Positions 26,517 through 36,619 of a stretch of DNA of 64,000 bases are shown here, one piece after another. Location: NCBI RefSeq assembly GCF_000013645.1, contig NC_007952.1, forward strand, positions 682,001 through 746,000, read 5' to 3'. This DNA is from Paraburkholderia xenovorans LB400 (GTDB lineage: Bacteria; Pseudomonadota; Gammaproteobacteria; Burkholderiales; Burkholderiaceae). The translations under genes were made by a program, and so were the position numbers. Below the pieces are notes generated by a model. That model was not told where the DNA came from and ran no database searches. It saw only the letters and a program-made list of their open reading frames with translations. Positions within the stretch are counted from its first letter, which is position 1. The number at the start of each line of letters is the position of its first letter.

Positions 26517-27495
26517 ACACGGTGTTCGACTTTGCCTATCCGTGGCTGCTCGTGCTGTTGCCGCTGGCCGCGCTGCCGTTGTTGCGACGGCGCGGCGACG
26601 CGCTCGCCTTCTCCTGGGTTGCATGGCTGCCGGACGATCGCATCGGACAATGGATCGGCTTGATCGGGCGCGGCAGTGCCGTGCTGGCGATGGTGGCTAT
26701 CGTGTTCGGCCTGGCTGGTCCGGGACGCTCGCAGCGGCAGGTGCTGCGTACGGGCAGCGGAGCCCAGATTCTGATCCTGATGGATCGCAGTGCGAGCATG
26801 GACGAAACGATGAACAGCAAAGGCGTAGAGTCGCCGGCGGGCGAGTCGAAGAACAAGGTGGCGCGTGCTTCGTTGACGAACTTCGTCGCGCAGCGGCCCA
26901 ACGACCGGCTCGCGTTCATGATGTTCGGCACGAGCCCCGTGCTTGCGATGCCGTTCACCTACGACCACCGTGCGATCGCGGCGGCAATTGCGGGCACGGC
27001 GGTGGGCCGCGGCATGCCGGACACGCAACTCGACCGTGGGCTGCTGGCGGCGATCGGCGAGTTCAATGGACGGGCCTCCTCGGGCCGCCGGGCGATCGTT
27101 CTCGTCTCGGACGGCGGCGCGAGACTCGACACACAGGTACGACGGCTCATTCAGGATGGACTGACGCGCAACCAGATCGCGCTTTACTTTATCTACTTGC
27201 GCAGCGGCACCTACAGTCCCGACCTGAACGCCGCGGTTCCCGCGAATGAGTCTTCGGCCGAAGCCGAACTGCATCGCTACTTTCTCTCGCTGAAGACACC
27301 GTACCGGCTTTTCCAGGCCGGTAACGCGCGAGCGATGAAGGACGCAATGGCGGAGATCAACCGGCAGCAGAACGCGCGGACTTCGTTTGTCGAGCGTCTG
27401 CCGCGACAGGATCTCAGCCCGTATTGTTTCGCCGTGGCGCTGTCGGCGTGTGTGCTCCTGCTGACCTTGCGGCTGCTTCAGGTGCGGGTCTGGTC

Positions 27496-27499
<4 letters not shown>
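26513..27499 (+). CDS. mxaC: MxaC-like VWA-domain membrane protein
   Basis: A 328-residue inner-membrane protein: an N-terminal hydrophobic segment pair (YPWLLVLLPLAALPLL and a second near 60), a von Willebrand A domain with the MIDAS motif DRSASMD at about 90, and a C-terminal transmembrane helix (FAVALSACVLLLTLRLL). The layout is like BatA. In mxa clusters MxaC is required for metal insertion into methanol dehydrogenase. ATG 26513 overlaps the mxaA stop; the longer upstream frame is a shadow. Confidence 0.88.
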
Positions 27500-28133
<634 letters not shown>

Positions 28134-28137
<4 letters not shown>

Positions 28138-29087
28138 GCTTCCGCGAGTGGACCCGTGGGTTTTCCCGCGGACGACACTGGGCGACACCCGCGGCGCTGC
28201 TGTTGCTGATCGCGGCGGTTGCCATGCCTCGCGTGGTGCTGCCGCGCAATACGTTCAGCTATATCGTCACCTTCGACATTACGCAAAGCATGGACGTCGA
28301 AGACGTCGCGCTGAATGGTGTGCCGGTGAGCCGGCTGGGGTTCGCGCGGTCGGCGATGCGCGACGCGATCGGACGATTGCCGTGCGGCTCGAAGGTGGGC
28401 TGGAGCGTGTTCACCGGTCAGCGGACCTTGCTGTTGCTGCCGCCCGTCGAAGTCTGCGGCAACTATGACGCGCTGCTTTCGTCGCTCGACAGGATCGACT
28501 GGCACATGCGCTGGACCAACTGGAGCCGCATTGCCGAGGGCGGCGTCTATTCTGCGGTTCGCGTGGCGCAGGATGTCGGGCATGGCGCGGCCGTGGTGTT
28601 CGTCACCGATGGCCAGGAGGCGCCGCCGGTGCTGCCTTCGGATGCGCCGACGCGGGACATCAACCCTGCTCGGGTGACGGGGTGGCTGATCGGCGTCGGC
28701 GGCGATCAGGCCGCGCCCATTCCGCACACCGATGCCGACGGTAATCGCAACGGCTACTGGCAGGCAGACGATGTGATCCAGGTTCCACCGCAGCCGGGTT
28801 CCGCAACGCAGGCGGAAAGCCACGAGGAACTGTCCGCACTGCACGGGCATTATCTTGCTGCCGTGGCCGCACAGATCGGCTTCGGATACCGCCGCCTGTT
28901 GGGAGCCGAGGCGTTGAGCGATGCCATGCTCGACGTGCGATTCGCGCACCGCGAACCGGTGCCGACCGACTTGCGCTGGTGTCCCGCGCTGCTTGCGTTG
29001 TTGCTGCTCGTCTGGCGATTCGCGCCGGAGTTCCGTTGGGCCAGGGGTCGTGTGACCGGCCGATCCGCGAACTCGTCATATGTGTAA
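28134..29087 (+). CDS. mxaL: MxaL-like VWA-domain membrane protein
   Basis: A 317-residue protein with an N-terminal transmembrane segment (PAALLLLIAAVAMPRVVL), a VWA domain whose MIDAS is FDITQSMD (Thr in place of the first Ser), GGDQ/TDGQEAPP elements, and a C-terminal helix (CPALLALLLLVWRF). MxaL belongs to the group of periplasm-facing proteins needed for metal insertion into methanol dehydrogenase. It closes the mxaRSACKL run; a 294-bp gap follows. Confidence 0.85.
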
Positions 29088-29381
29088 AGCGGTGTGAAGC
29101 GGTGCTGACTAAAATGCGCATCAAAACCCATTGAGAGTCTGGAAAATCCCGGGCGTATCGCCTACGCTTAAGCGAGCCGGCCTTTTGGGGAAGAGAGCAT
29201 TCCCTCCACCCATCCATGCGCAGCCGACCCATTCTGACAAAGCAATCAACGGTTCTAAATCGTACGCTTTTGTTGTTTGAGAGGGTTGCGCCATCCTGCT
29301 TTTCTACGCCGTCGCTCGCGTGGATGAATGCCGCACTCCAGCGCTGAAATTCTTGAACGATAAAAAGCCAAGGAGACGCTC
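29088..29381. promoter_or_regulatory. Upstream region of second quinoprotein operon
   Basis: 294 bp without a gene. It should hold the promoter of the alcohol dehydrogenase operon. A weak -24/-12-like match (TGGAAAATCCCGGGC) lies near 29140; it agrees only at the invariant GG and GC and little else. AAGGAG precedes ATG 29382. Confidence 0.4.
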
Positions 29382-31115
29382 ATGCCATTCATTCGCATTC
29401 CAGACGCTATTGGTCTTTCCCTGCTTGCCATTGCATTCGGCTTGCCCGCCGCGTATGCCGCGGACGAAGTTCAGAACAGTTCGACCACCACGAGCTCGCC
29501 GGTGCCGTCGACGCTGCAACCCGTGAGCCAGGAACAGCTCGACCGGGCAGCCACCACGTCGAACGACTGGCTGCTTTCGAACGGTTCGTACGCGCAGACG
29601 CGCTACTACCGCGGTGCACAAATCAACAAAACGAACGTGTCGAAACTCAGGCCGGCTTTCATCTTCCAGACAGCCGTCAACGAGTCGATGGAAACGGCGC
29701 CGATCGTATCGAACGGCGTGATGTTCATTACCACCTCGTTTAATCACGTGTATGCGGTCGATGCGGTGACGGGCAAGGAATTCTGGCACTACAAGCACAA
29801 GATGGGCGCGGTCACTACGTTTTGTTGCGGGCCCAACAATCGCGGCGTGGCCATAGCCGGCGACCGTCTCTACATGGGCACCCTCGACGCGAAGCTCGTC
29901 GCGCTCGACGCAAAAACCGGCAGCGTGTTGTGGCAAACGCAGATCGCCGATCCCGATGAAGGCTATTCGGAAACGATGGCGCCGACCGTGGTCGACGGCA
30001 AGGTGTTGATCGGCACGAACGGCGGCGAATATGGCATTCGCGGTTTCCTCAAGGCGTTCGACGCAAACTCCGGTCAATTGCTGTGGACCTTCTATACGAT
30101 TCCGGAAACCGGCCAGGAAGGTGTGTGGGCCACGAAGGACGCTACCGGCCGCGACGGGAAGCGCGACATCGACGCCGAGAAAAAGCAGCTTGCCGAGAAA
30201 GGCGGCGACTTCTACAAGACGCTCGGCGGCGGCGTGTGGATGGCGCCCGCAATCGATCGGCAGACGCATACGGTGTTCTTCGTCGTCGGCAATCCCTCGC
30301 CTGACCTGTATGGCGCAATCCGGCCGGGAGACAACCTCTATACGGATTCGCTCGTCGCGATCGATCTGGACACCGGCAAATACAAATGGCACTACCAGTA
30401 TGTGCCGCACGACGTGTGGGACCTGGACGCCGTGAGCCCGCCGATGCTGATCGACGTACGCGACAACAACGGCAGGATGATTCCGGGCGTGGTGCACGGC
30501 GGCAAGACCGGTCACGTGTACGTTCACGATCGCGCGACTGGACGGCTGATCCGCTATTCGCAGGCGATGATTCCGCAGGAGAACATGTGGACGTTGCCGA
30601 CCGCCGCCGGCGCGCGGATGCTGCCTGGCGCGAACGGCGGAGTCGAGTGGTCGCCTATGGCATTCGATCCGCACACGCGTCTCGTGTATGCGGCCAATCT
30701 GCATCAGCCGATGACGTATCAGGTCGAGGACGCCGCCTATCCGGGCGGCAGCAAGCTGTGGCTGGGCGGCGCGTTCAAGACGATCGCGTCCGAACAGCAA
30801 TGGGGCAAGCTGTCCGCCGTGAACGTCGATACGGGTAAGGTCGCGTGGGACTACAAAACCGAGCAGCCGCTCATCGGCGGCGTGCTGACGACGGCGGGCG
30901 GCCTCGTATTCAACGGCGAAGGCAACGGCCTGTTCCGCGCATTCGATTCCGCCACGGGCAAGAAACTCTGGGAGTTCCAGTGCGGCGCCGGCGTCAATGC
31001 GCCCGCGGTGTCATACATGGTGCACGGCAAGCAGTACATCGCGGTCGCGGCGGGCGGCAATACGCAGCTCGACTTCAAGCGCGGCAACACCGTGCTCGTC
31101 TTTGCGTTGCCATGA
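29382..31115 (+). CDS. PQQ-dependent alcohol dehydrogenase with lanthanide-type Asp-x-Asp motif
   Basis: A 577-residue periplasmic quinoprotein, signal peptide ending about AAYA-A (25). The vicinal disulfide Cys148-Cys149 (TFCCGPNN), the metal-side Glu in NGGEYGIRG, Asn in VGNPSPDLYG and Asp347-Leu348-Asp349 (VWDLDAVS) fit the ExaF/PedH group, where the second Asp marks lanthanide use. It differs clearly from XoxF in sequence and probably takes ethanol or longer alcohols; substrate is inference. The stop overlaps the following cytochrome gene by ATGA. Confidence 0.92.
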   Translation: MPFIRIPDAIGLSLLAIAFGLPAAYAADEVQNSSTTTSSPVPSTLQPVSQEQLDRAATTSNDWLLSNGSYAQTRYYRGAQINKTNVSKLRPAFIFQTAVNESMETAPIVSNGVMFITTSFNHVYAVDAVTGKEFWHYKHKMGAVTTFCCGPNNRGVAIAGDRLYMGTLDAKLVALDAKTGSVLWQTQIADPDEGYSETMAPTVVDGKVLIGTNGGEYGIRGFLKAFDANSGQLLWTFYTIPETGQEGVWATKDATGRDGKRDIDAEKKQLAEKGGDFYKTLGGGVWMAPAIDRQTHTVFFVVGNPSPDLYGAIRPGDNLYTDSLVAIDLDTGKYKWHYQYVPHDVWDLDAVSPPMLIDVRDNNGRMIPGVVHGGKTGHVYVHDRATGRLIRYSQAMIPQENMWTLPTAAGARMLPGANGGVEWSPMAFDPHTRLVYAANLHQPMTYQVEDAAYPGGSKLWLGGAFKTIASEQQWGKLSAVNVDTGKVAWDYKTEQPLIGGVLTTAGGLVFNGEGNGLFRAFDSATGKKLWEFQCGAGVNAPAVSYMVHGKQYIAVAAGGNTQLDFKRGNTVLVFALP

Positions 31116-31732
31116 CGATGCCGATGCTGCGGGGAACGCCGGGGCGGGCGCGCCGCTCATGGACGGCAGTGCTGTGCGGCTGGTTCGCCGCCGCATGGCT
31201 GCCGTTGAACGCGCACGCCGACGCCGAGGCCGGCAAGGCGAAAGCGCAGGTGTGCGTGGCCTGTCACGGGCCGATGGGCAATTCGACGAACCCGGACTAT
31301 CCGATCCTTGCCGGTCAAACCGCGCGCTATATTTATCTGGAGCTCAAGGACTTCAAGGAAGGGCGGCGCAGCGACCCGCGCATGTCGCCGATGGCCGCCA
31401 ACCTCTCGCGTGAGGACATGCAGGATCTGGCCGATTACTTTGCCGCGCAAAAGGCGGCGTCCGTTCCGTTCAAGTCGGATAACGCCAGCATTGAAGCGGG
31501 AAGGAAGAAAGCAGCCGAGGTGTTATGCACGATGTGCCACCTGGGCGGCTTTACCGGCCAGAACGAGATTCCGCGCGTCTCGGGTCAACTGTATCCGTAC
31601 ATCGTCAAGCAATTGCAGGACTTCCGCTCGCACACGCGGACCAACGACGCGGGCAACATGACCAGCGTAACGCGCAATCTGACCGACGACGACATTCGCA
31701 ATCTGGCCGCCTATATCAACAATCTCCAGTAG
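31112..31732 (+). CDS. Dihaem cytochrome c (cytochrome c4-like)
   Basis: A 206-residue periplasmic protein: signal peptide (cut near NAHA-D, residue 36) and two cytochrome c domains with haem sites CVACH (48-52) and CTMCH (139-143). The repeat of two similar halves (GQTARYIYLELKDFKEGRR and GQLYPYIVKQLQDFRSHTR) is typical of cytochrome c4. The ATGA overlap with the quinoprotein gene points to it being that enzyme's electron acceptor. Confidence 0.92.
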   Translation: MTMPMLRGTPGRARRSWTAVLCGWFAAAWLPLNAHADAEAGKAKAQVCVACHGPMGNSTNPDYPILAGQTARYIYLELKDFKEGRRSDPRMSPMAANLSREDMQDLADYFAAQKAASVPFKSDNASIEAGRKKAAEVLCTMCHLGGFTGQNEIPRVSGQLYPYIVKQLQDFRSHTRTNDAGNMTSVTRNLTDDDIRNLAAYINNLQ

Positions 31733-31747
31733 CAGGGAGGAGATACC

Positions 31748-32410
31748 GTGAAAGAGATTCTCACCCGTACCGTTGCGACTGTCGCGCTGCTTGCGGGCGC
31801 TTTGGGAGCATGCGTTCCCGCGCATGCGCAGGGCGATGGAGAAACAAACAGGCAGTTGCTGGCGGCCGCGAAAGACGGCGACCAGCCATCCGCTCTCGCG
31901 GCGCTCCAGCGCGGCGCGGCGGTGGACGCCATGAACCGCATCGGCGACACCGCGTTGATCACCGCGTGCAAACGAGGCGACGCGGCTACGGCACGCATGC
32001 TGATCGACCACGGCGCGAACGTCCGGCACGCAAATGCGCCGGGCGTTACACCGTTGATGGCTGCCGCGTATGGCGGCTTCGATGAAATCGTCGTGCTCCT
32101 GCTCGCGCATGACGCGGATCCTCTTGCCACGGATCGCATCGGCAAGACCGCGATGGAGTACGCCGCCGGTCAGGGGCAAACGAAGGTCGTGAATCAGTTG
32201 CTCGATGCGGGCGTCGATGTGAATCGCACCTACAGGAACGATCTCACCGCGCTGATGTGGGCCGCGGGATACGATCGCGCGGATACCGTGCGGCTGCTGA
32301 TCGCACGTGGTGCGAATCGGGCGTTGAAGGACAATCGGGGAATGACGGCGAAAGATATCGCCGTGCAGACAAAATCGGATCAGGTTGCGCGGCTGCTATC
32401 CACTGGCTAG
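31748..32410 (+). CDS. Secreted ankyrin-repeat protein
   Basis: A 220-residue protein with a signal peptide (ATVALLAGALGACVPAHAQ) and about five ankyrin repeats (GDTALITACKRGDAATARMLIDHGANV, GVTPLMAAAYGGFDEIVVLLLAHDADP, LTALMWAAGYDRADTVRLLIARGANR). Start GTG 31748 with GGAGG upstream. It follows the cytochrome by 15 nt, so it is likely co-transcribed and works in the periplasm with the alcohol dehydrogenase, perhaps as a protein-binding partner; inference. Confidence 0.85.
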   Translation: MKEILTRTVATVALLAGALGACVPAHAQGDGETNRQLLAAAKDGDQPSALAALQRGAAVDAMNRIGDTALITACKRGDAATARMLIDHGANVRHANAPGVTPLMAAAYGGFDEIVVLLLAHDADPLATDRIGKTAMEYAAGQGQTKVVNQLLDAGVDVNRTYRNDLTALMWAAGYDRADTVRLLIARGANRALKDNRGMTAKDIAVQTKSDQVARLLSTG

Positions 32411-32482
32411 TGCGCGAACTGAGCGCGCGTCTACTCCGGAGCCATTCACTCGACGTGTTCGACTCCGGTCCTCGGAATCGGC

Positions 32483-33298
32483 CTAGACCCCAAGGAGCTG
32501 CGTCATCGTACGGATGGCATGCGAGGTCGAATTCAGCATCTGGCAAGCCTGCAGCAGATCGTCACGCATGGTGTCGAAGCCTTTGGCGAAGAAGCGACTC
32601 GGCCCGGTCAGCACGATCGCTCCCAGCGCGCGGCCGGACGGGGCGGCGAGGCGTGAGCCCACGGCGCATATGCCAATCACGTTTTCATTCTGGTTGGTCG
32701 CCCATCCGCGCTTGCGTACCTCTTCGAGTTCGGCATAGAGCGCCGCGCGGTCGCGGATAGTCCATTCCGTGCGGGCGGAGTAGGGCGCCTGGCCAAGCAA
32801 GGCGTCGCGCTGTTCATCTGTGCGGTCACTCAGCAATATCTTGCCCGACACGGACGCGTGCAGCGGCGCCGTGACCGTGGTGTCGAAATACGGCGTGACG
32901 CTGTAATTCCCCGCGACACATTCCACTGTCACCCGGTGGTCTCCGAGGAAAGCGATGAGCAGCACAGACGGACCGTGCCGCTCCTGCAACTCGCGCATGA
33001 GCGGTGCGGTATCGCGGCGCAACCGGTTCAGTGGGTGTTCCAGCGGAAGCGGGCAGGCCGCGCGCGGGGTCGGGCAATACAGTGAGCCTTCCCGGTACAC
33101 ATAGCCGGCAACGTCCAGGGACTGCAGCAGACGGTGGCATGTGGTGGTGGGCAGGCCCACGCTTTCCGCTATGTCCTGCAGGCTGAGCGGCCGGGCTGCC
33201 TCGTGCAGCCGCGAAAGAATGTTCAGCCCTCTGGCGAGCGCGCCGGAGTCCGCCTCACGCCGTTCGGCACTTCCCTCACTCGTGGTGACAGTGGCCAT
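32483..33298 (-). CDS. IclR-family transcriptional regulator
   Basis: A 271-residue regulator: N-terminal helix-turn-helix (ALARGLNILSRLHEAARPLSLQDIAESVGLPTTTCHRLLQSLDVAGYVYREG) and C-terminal IclR effector domain (HASVSGKILLSDR, GWATNQNENVIGICAVGSRLAAPSGRALGAI). It is divergent from the monooxygenase/rhodanese/SsuABC-like genes across 396 bp and is the nearest candidate regulator of them, although sulfur operons in Burkholderia are usually controlled by LysR types. It converges on the ankyrin gene with a 72-nt gap. Confidence 0.9.
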   Translation of the reverse strand: MATVTTSEGSAERREADSGALARGLNILSRLHEAARPLSLQDIAESVGLPTTTCHRLLQSLDVAGYVYREGSLYCPTPRAACPLPLEHPLNRLRRDTAPLMRELQERHGPSVLLIAFLGDHRVTVECVAGNYSVTPYFDTTVTAPLHASVSGKILLSDRTDEQRDALLGQAPYSARTEWTIRDRAALYAELEEVRKRGWATNQNENVIGICAVGSRLAAPSGRALGAIVLTGPSRFFAKGFDTMRDDLLQACQMLNSTSHAIRTMTQLLGV

Positions 33299-33694
33299 GA
33301 TCAGCGGGATCCTGAAAAGACGGGCGCGAGCCGGGAGCTGGCGAAATGCGTCAACAACGGATGCGCTGTACAGATTTGCATATATGAATTGCTTGGTTGG
33401 GCCGGCTTGGGCAGCCTTCTACAATAAAACGGAATTATTCTTCCGAAATTTCTAAATATTGTACCGGCAATAAGACGTAGCGGGTCGGAATTGAACTGAC
33501 CGCCCGAATCTATGGTTGTGGATCGCATCGCTGGTCCGGCTCGAAGTCAGGGTCGGAGCTTCTGGATGCCTGGATGGCGGGCTTAGGCTTTATATCTAGG
33601 ATAACTATATAAATCGCGATTTCAGCTATTCGTCGCTTGCATCGGTGCGCGAAGCCTGGTGACTTTCCACGTCCATTTTTTAATGCGGTGTTCC
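33299..33694. promoter_or_regulatory. Divergent control region, iclR and sulfur operon
   Basis: An AT-rich 396-bp region. It contains a perfect dyad TTTATAT-N11-ATATAAA at 33589-33613 (T-N11-A, LysR-operator-like), an inverted repeat CGGAA-N6-TTCCG at 33430-33445 and ATTG-N6-CAAT near 33459. No coding potential was seen. Confidence 0.65.
33589..33613. promoter_or_regulatory. LysR-type operator candidate
   Basis: TTTATAT (33589-33595) and ATATAAA (33607-33613) are perfect 7-bp arms around an 11-nt centre, the T-N11-A geometry of LysR-type regulators such as CysB and SsuR. It lies 82-106 nt upstream of the first monooxygenase start. The binding protein is not encoded nearby. Confidence 0.55.
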
Positions 33695-34858
33695 ATGTCG
33701 ACCTTGTCTCCCGCCAGTTTTGCCGATAGCCCGCTTTCGCGGGCGCTCTCCCAGCCGCTGATGCTGGGCCTGTTCCTGCCGATCCAGAGCGGCGGGTGGT
33801 CCATGTCGACGCTGCCGCGCACGACCGACTGGAGCTTCGACTACAACGCGCGGCTGACCCGCAAGGCTGAGGCTCTCGGCTTCGACCTCGTGTTCGGCCT
33901 CGCGCAGTGGCTCGGCAAGGACGGCCATGGCGGGACGACCCGCTACCGTCGCGATTCGCTCGATTCGTTCATCACGATCGCGTCGCTGGCTTCCATTACG
34001 AACCGCATCCTGCTGATCTCGACGCTGCATATTCTTTACGGCGGCTGGCATCCGCTGCATCTCGCGAAGTTCGGCGCAACGCTCGATCATATTTCCGGCG
34101 GCCGGTGGGGGCTGAACATGGTCACGGGCCATTCGGTCGACGAGGCCGAGATGTTCGGCCGCGAAGGCCACTTCGAGCACGACCTGCGCTACGAGATGGC
34201 CGGGGAATTCGTCGACCTGATGGAGCAGCTCTGGTCGCTGGACGACAACCTGACGTTCGACGGCAAGTGGTATCGCACGCGCAACGCATTCGTTTCACCG
34301 AAGCCGCGCTTCGGCCGGCCCGTGCTGGTCAACGCAACGAGTTCGGCGGCCGGAATCGACTACGCGGCGCAACACTCCGACCTGATTTTCATCACGAGCT
34401 CGGCGGGCGCGCAGATCGACGCGGCGCTGGAGGTCTTGCCGGCCCATACCGCACAAGTTCAGGCGCGTGCGCAGGCTCACGGGCGGCAGGTAAGCACGCT
34501 GATCAATCCGACGATCGTCTGCCGGCCGACCGAGCGGGAGGCGCATGCCTATCACGACGCGATCCTCTCGCATGCCGATTTTGGCGCGGTGGATGGCTTC
34601 ACGGGCCGCCGCAGCGACGCAAAAGCCTGGAAGGGCCACCAACGTGAGCAGCGGGTCCTGGGAGGCAACATCCAGATCATCGGTTCACCTGAACATGTGG
34701 TGGAAGATCTGCTGCGCCTGAAAGCAGCGGGTATCGACGGCGTGCAACTGACCTTCTTCGATTTCGAGCCCGATCTCGCGTACTTCGGCGAAGCCGTGCT
34801 GCCGTTGCTGGAGCAGGCCGGCCTCAGGGTGCCGCTGCCGACCGCGGCATTCTTCTGA
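33695..34858 (+). CDS. Flavin-dependent monooxygenase, SfnG/SsuD-like (luciferase family)
   Basis: A 387-residue luciferase-fold FMNH2-dependent monooxygenase. RTTDWSFDYNARLTRKAEALGFDLVFGLAQWLG and GWHPLHLAKFGATLDHISGGRWGLNMVTGHSVDEAEMFGR resemble dimethylsulfone and alkanesulfonate monooxygenases, which release sulfite or sulfinate from C-S compounds under sulfate limitation. ATG 33695 is preferred; GTG 33659 and ATG 33683 are alternatives and none has a strong ribosome site. It heads a colinear sulfur run with rhodaneses and an SsuABC-like transporter. Confidence 0.85.
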   Translation: MSTLSPASFADSPLSRALSQPLMLGLFLPIQSGGWSMSTLPRTTDWSFDYNARLTRKAEALGFDLVFGLAQWLGKDGHGGTTRYRRDSLDSFITIASLASITNRILLISTLHILYGGWHPLHLAKFGATLDHISGGRWGLNMVTGHSVDEAEMFGREGHFEHDLRYEMAGEFVDLMEQLWSLDDNLTFDGKWYRTRNAFVSPKPRFGRPVLVNATSSAAGIDYAAQHSDLIFITSSAGAQIDAALEVLPAHTAQVQARAQAHGRQVSTLINPTIVCRPTEREAHAYHDAILSHADFGAVDGFTGRRSDAKAWKGHQREQRVLGGNIQIIGSPEHVVEDLLRLKAAGIDGVQLTFFDFEPDLAYFGEAVLPLLEQAGLRVPLPTAAFF

Positions 34859-34912
34859 GTCGCCGCCTGTTAATTCGCTCTCCCTATTTCACCACGTTCC
34901 GGTAGCCCCACA

Positions 34913-36580
34913 ATGAGCCACTCAACCATTCCGCTGATTACACCCGCCGCGTTGCGCGCAGCGCTCGCCGACCGGCGCGAGCTCGCCATTCTCGATGTCC
35001 GCGAAGAAGGGGTATCCGCGCGCCGCCGGCTGTTCTATTCGTCCATTGCGGCTGTCGGTCGTCTTGGCCTCGTCGTCGGGCAGCTCGTGCCCCGCCTCAC
35101 CACGCCGGTCGTGCTGGTCGATGAAGCGGGCGAATATGCGTCGCGTGCCGCGGCACTGCTCGCCAGCTTCGGCTACACACACGTGTCGATTCTCGAAGGC
35201 GGCGTAAGCGGCTGGGAAGCCGCCGGCTTCGAGGTGTTCAGCGGGACCAATGTGCCTGGCAAGGCGTTCGGCGAGGTGATCGAGCATCGGCTGCATACGC
35301 CGAATATCGATGCGCCTACGCTCAGGCAACTGCAGGACGCAGGCGAGGACCTGGTGGTGCTCGATAGTCGGCCATTCCCCGAATACCAGACCATGAACAT
35401 ACCGGGCGGTGTCGAATGCGCGGGTGCCGAGCTGGTTCACCGTGCTCTCGCGGCCGCGCCGTCGCCCGATACGCTGATCGTGGTCAATTGCGCGGGTCGC
35501 ACGCGCAGCATTCTCGGTGCGCAGTCGCTCGTCAATGCCGGTATCCCGAATCCCGTTGCAGCGCTCACGGGAGGATCAATGTCATGGCTGCTGTCGGGAT
35601 TCGAACTCGAACGCGGCCGCATCAGCACGGCGCCGCGTCCCGACGGAGCCGCGCTCGCCAGCGCGCGGACGCTCGCGCAACGCGCGGCGGCGCGAGCCGG
35701 CGTGGTCGAGATCGACCGTGCCACGCTTGCCCGTTTCGAAAGCGAAGCGGCCACGCATACGCTTTACCGTTTCGACGTGCGCGCTCCTCTGGAATACGAA
35801 GCGGGCCATCGTGCCGGCTGGCGCTCGGCGCCCGGCGGACAACTGGTGCAGGCAACCGATGAATACGTGGGAACGCTCCACGCACGCGTGGTGCTCGCCG
35901 ACGATGACGGCGTGCGCGCGCGCATGACGGCTTCCTGGCTCGTGCAGCTGGGTTATCTCCAGGTATTCGTGCTGGCCGACGACGATTCTTCCGCGGCATT
36001 CGAAACCGGCCCCGAACCGCTGCCGATATTCCGCACGCGAGGCCGCACGCAGTGGATCGAAGCAGACCAGCTTGCACAGACGCTCGAAGCGGGCAGCGCG
36101 CAGGTGGTGGACGTGGACAGCAGTCTCGCGTTCCGCCGCGCCCATATCGCCGGGGCCCGCTTCGTTGCGGCGAGCGCGCTCGAAGATCTGTTGGAGCGGA
36201 TCGACGCCGACGCATCGCGGCAACTCGTCCTCACTTCCAGCGATGGCGTACTCGCCGGCCTGCTGGCCAACCAGTTGCGTGAACGGCGCGAAGGCGTGGC
36301 GGCGCTGCTCGGCGGTACGCAGCGCTGGCTGGCGCTCGGCCTGCCGCAGGCCAGCGGCGACGAAGGCAACCTGACCGGCGACGACGACGCCTGGTACAGC
36401 CCTTATCACTACGCGCCGGCGCAGGCCGCGCAGCAGATGGAGGCGTACCTCGCGTGGGAGTTGCAGCTCGTCGGGCAACTCGAACGCGACGGCATTGCGT
36501 CGATCAATGTCATCGACTTCGACACACCGACCCATCGCCGCAGCGAGGAACGCCTCGCGGCGCTGCGTCGTGCGAACTGA
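34913..36580 (+). CDS. Four-domain rhodanese (sulfurtransferase-like) protein
   Basis: A 555-residue cytosolic protein made of four rhodanese-like domains (beginning about residues 5, 130, 270 and 385). Only domain 2 keeps the catalytic loop: Cys193 in VVNCAGRTRS. Domains 1, 3 and 4 lack the loop cysteine and look structural or regulatory. Rhodaneses transfer sulfane sulfur; next to monooxygenases and an SsuABC-like transporter the likely job is handling released sulfur species. A paralogue with the same layout lies at 40776-42392. Confidence 0.88.
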   Translation: MSHSTIPLITPAALRAALADRRELAILDVREEGVSARRRLFYSSIAAVGRLGLVVGQLVPRLTTPVVLVDEAGEYASRAAALLASFGYTHVSILEGGVSGWEAAGFEVFSGTNVPGKAFGEVIEHRLHTPNIDAPTLRQLQDAGEDLVVLDSRPFPEYQTMNIPGGVECAGAELVHRALAAAPSPDTLIVVNCAGRTRSILGAQSLVNAGIPNPVAALTGGSMSWLLSGFELERGRISTAPRPDGAALASARTLAQRAAARAGVVEIDRATLARFESEAATHTLYRFDVRAPLEYEAGHRAGWRSAPGGQLVQATDEYVGTLHARVVLADDDGVRARMTASWLVQLGYLQVFVLADDDSSAAFETGPEPLPIFRTRGRTQWIEADQLAQTLEAGSAQVVDVDSSLAFRRAHIAGARFVAASALEDLLERIDADASRQLVLTSSDGVLAGLLANQLRERREGVAALLGGTQRWLALGLPQASGDEGNLTGDDDAWYSPYHYAPAQAAQQMEAYLAWELQLVGQLERDGIASINVIDFDTPTHRRSEERLAALRRAN

Positions 36581-36619
36581 CCGGCTTGCGCGGTCCACCT
36601 ATTGCTTTGGAGCACGAAC

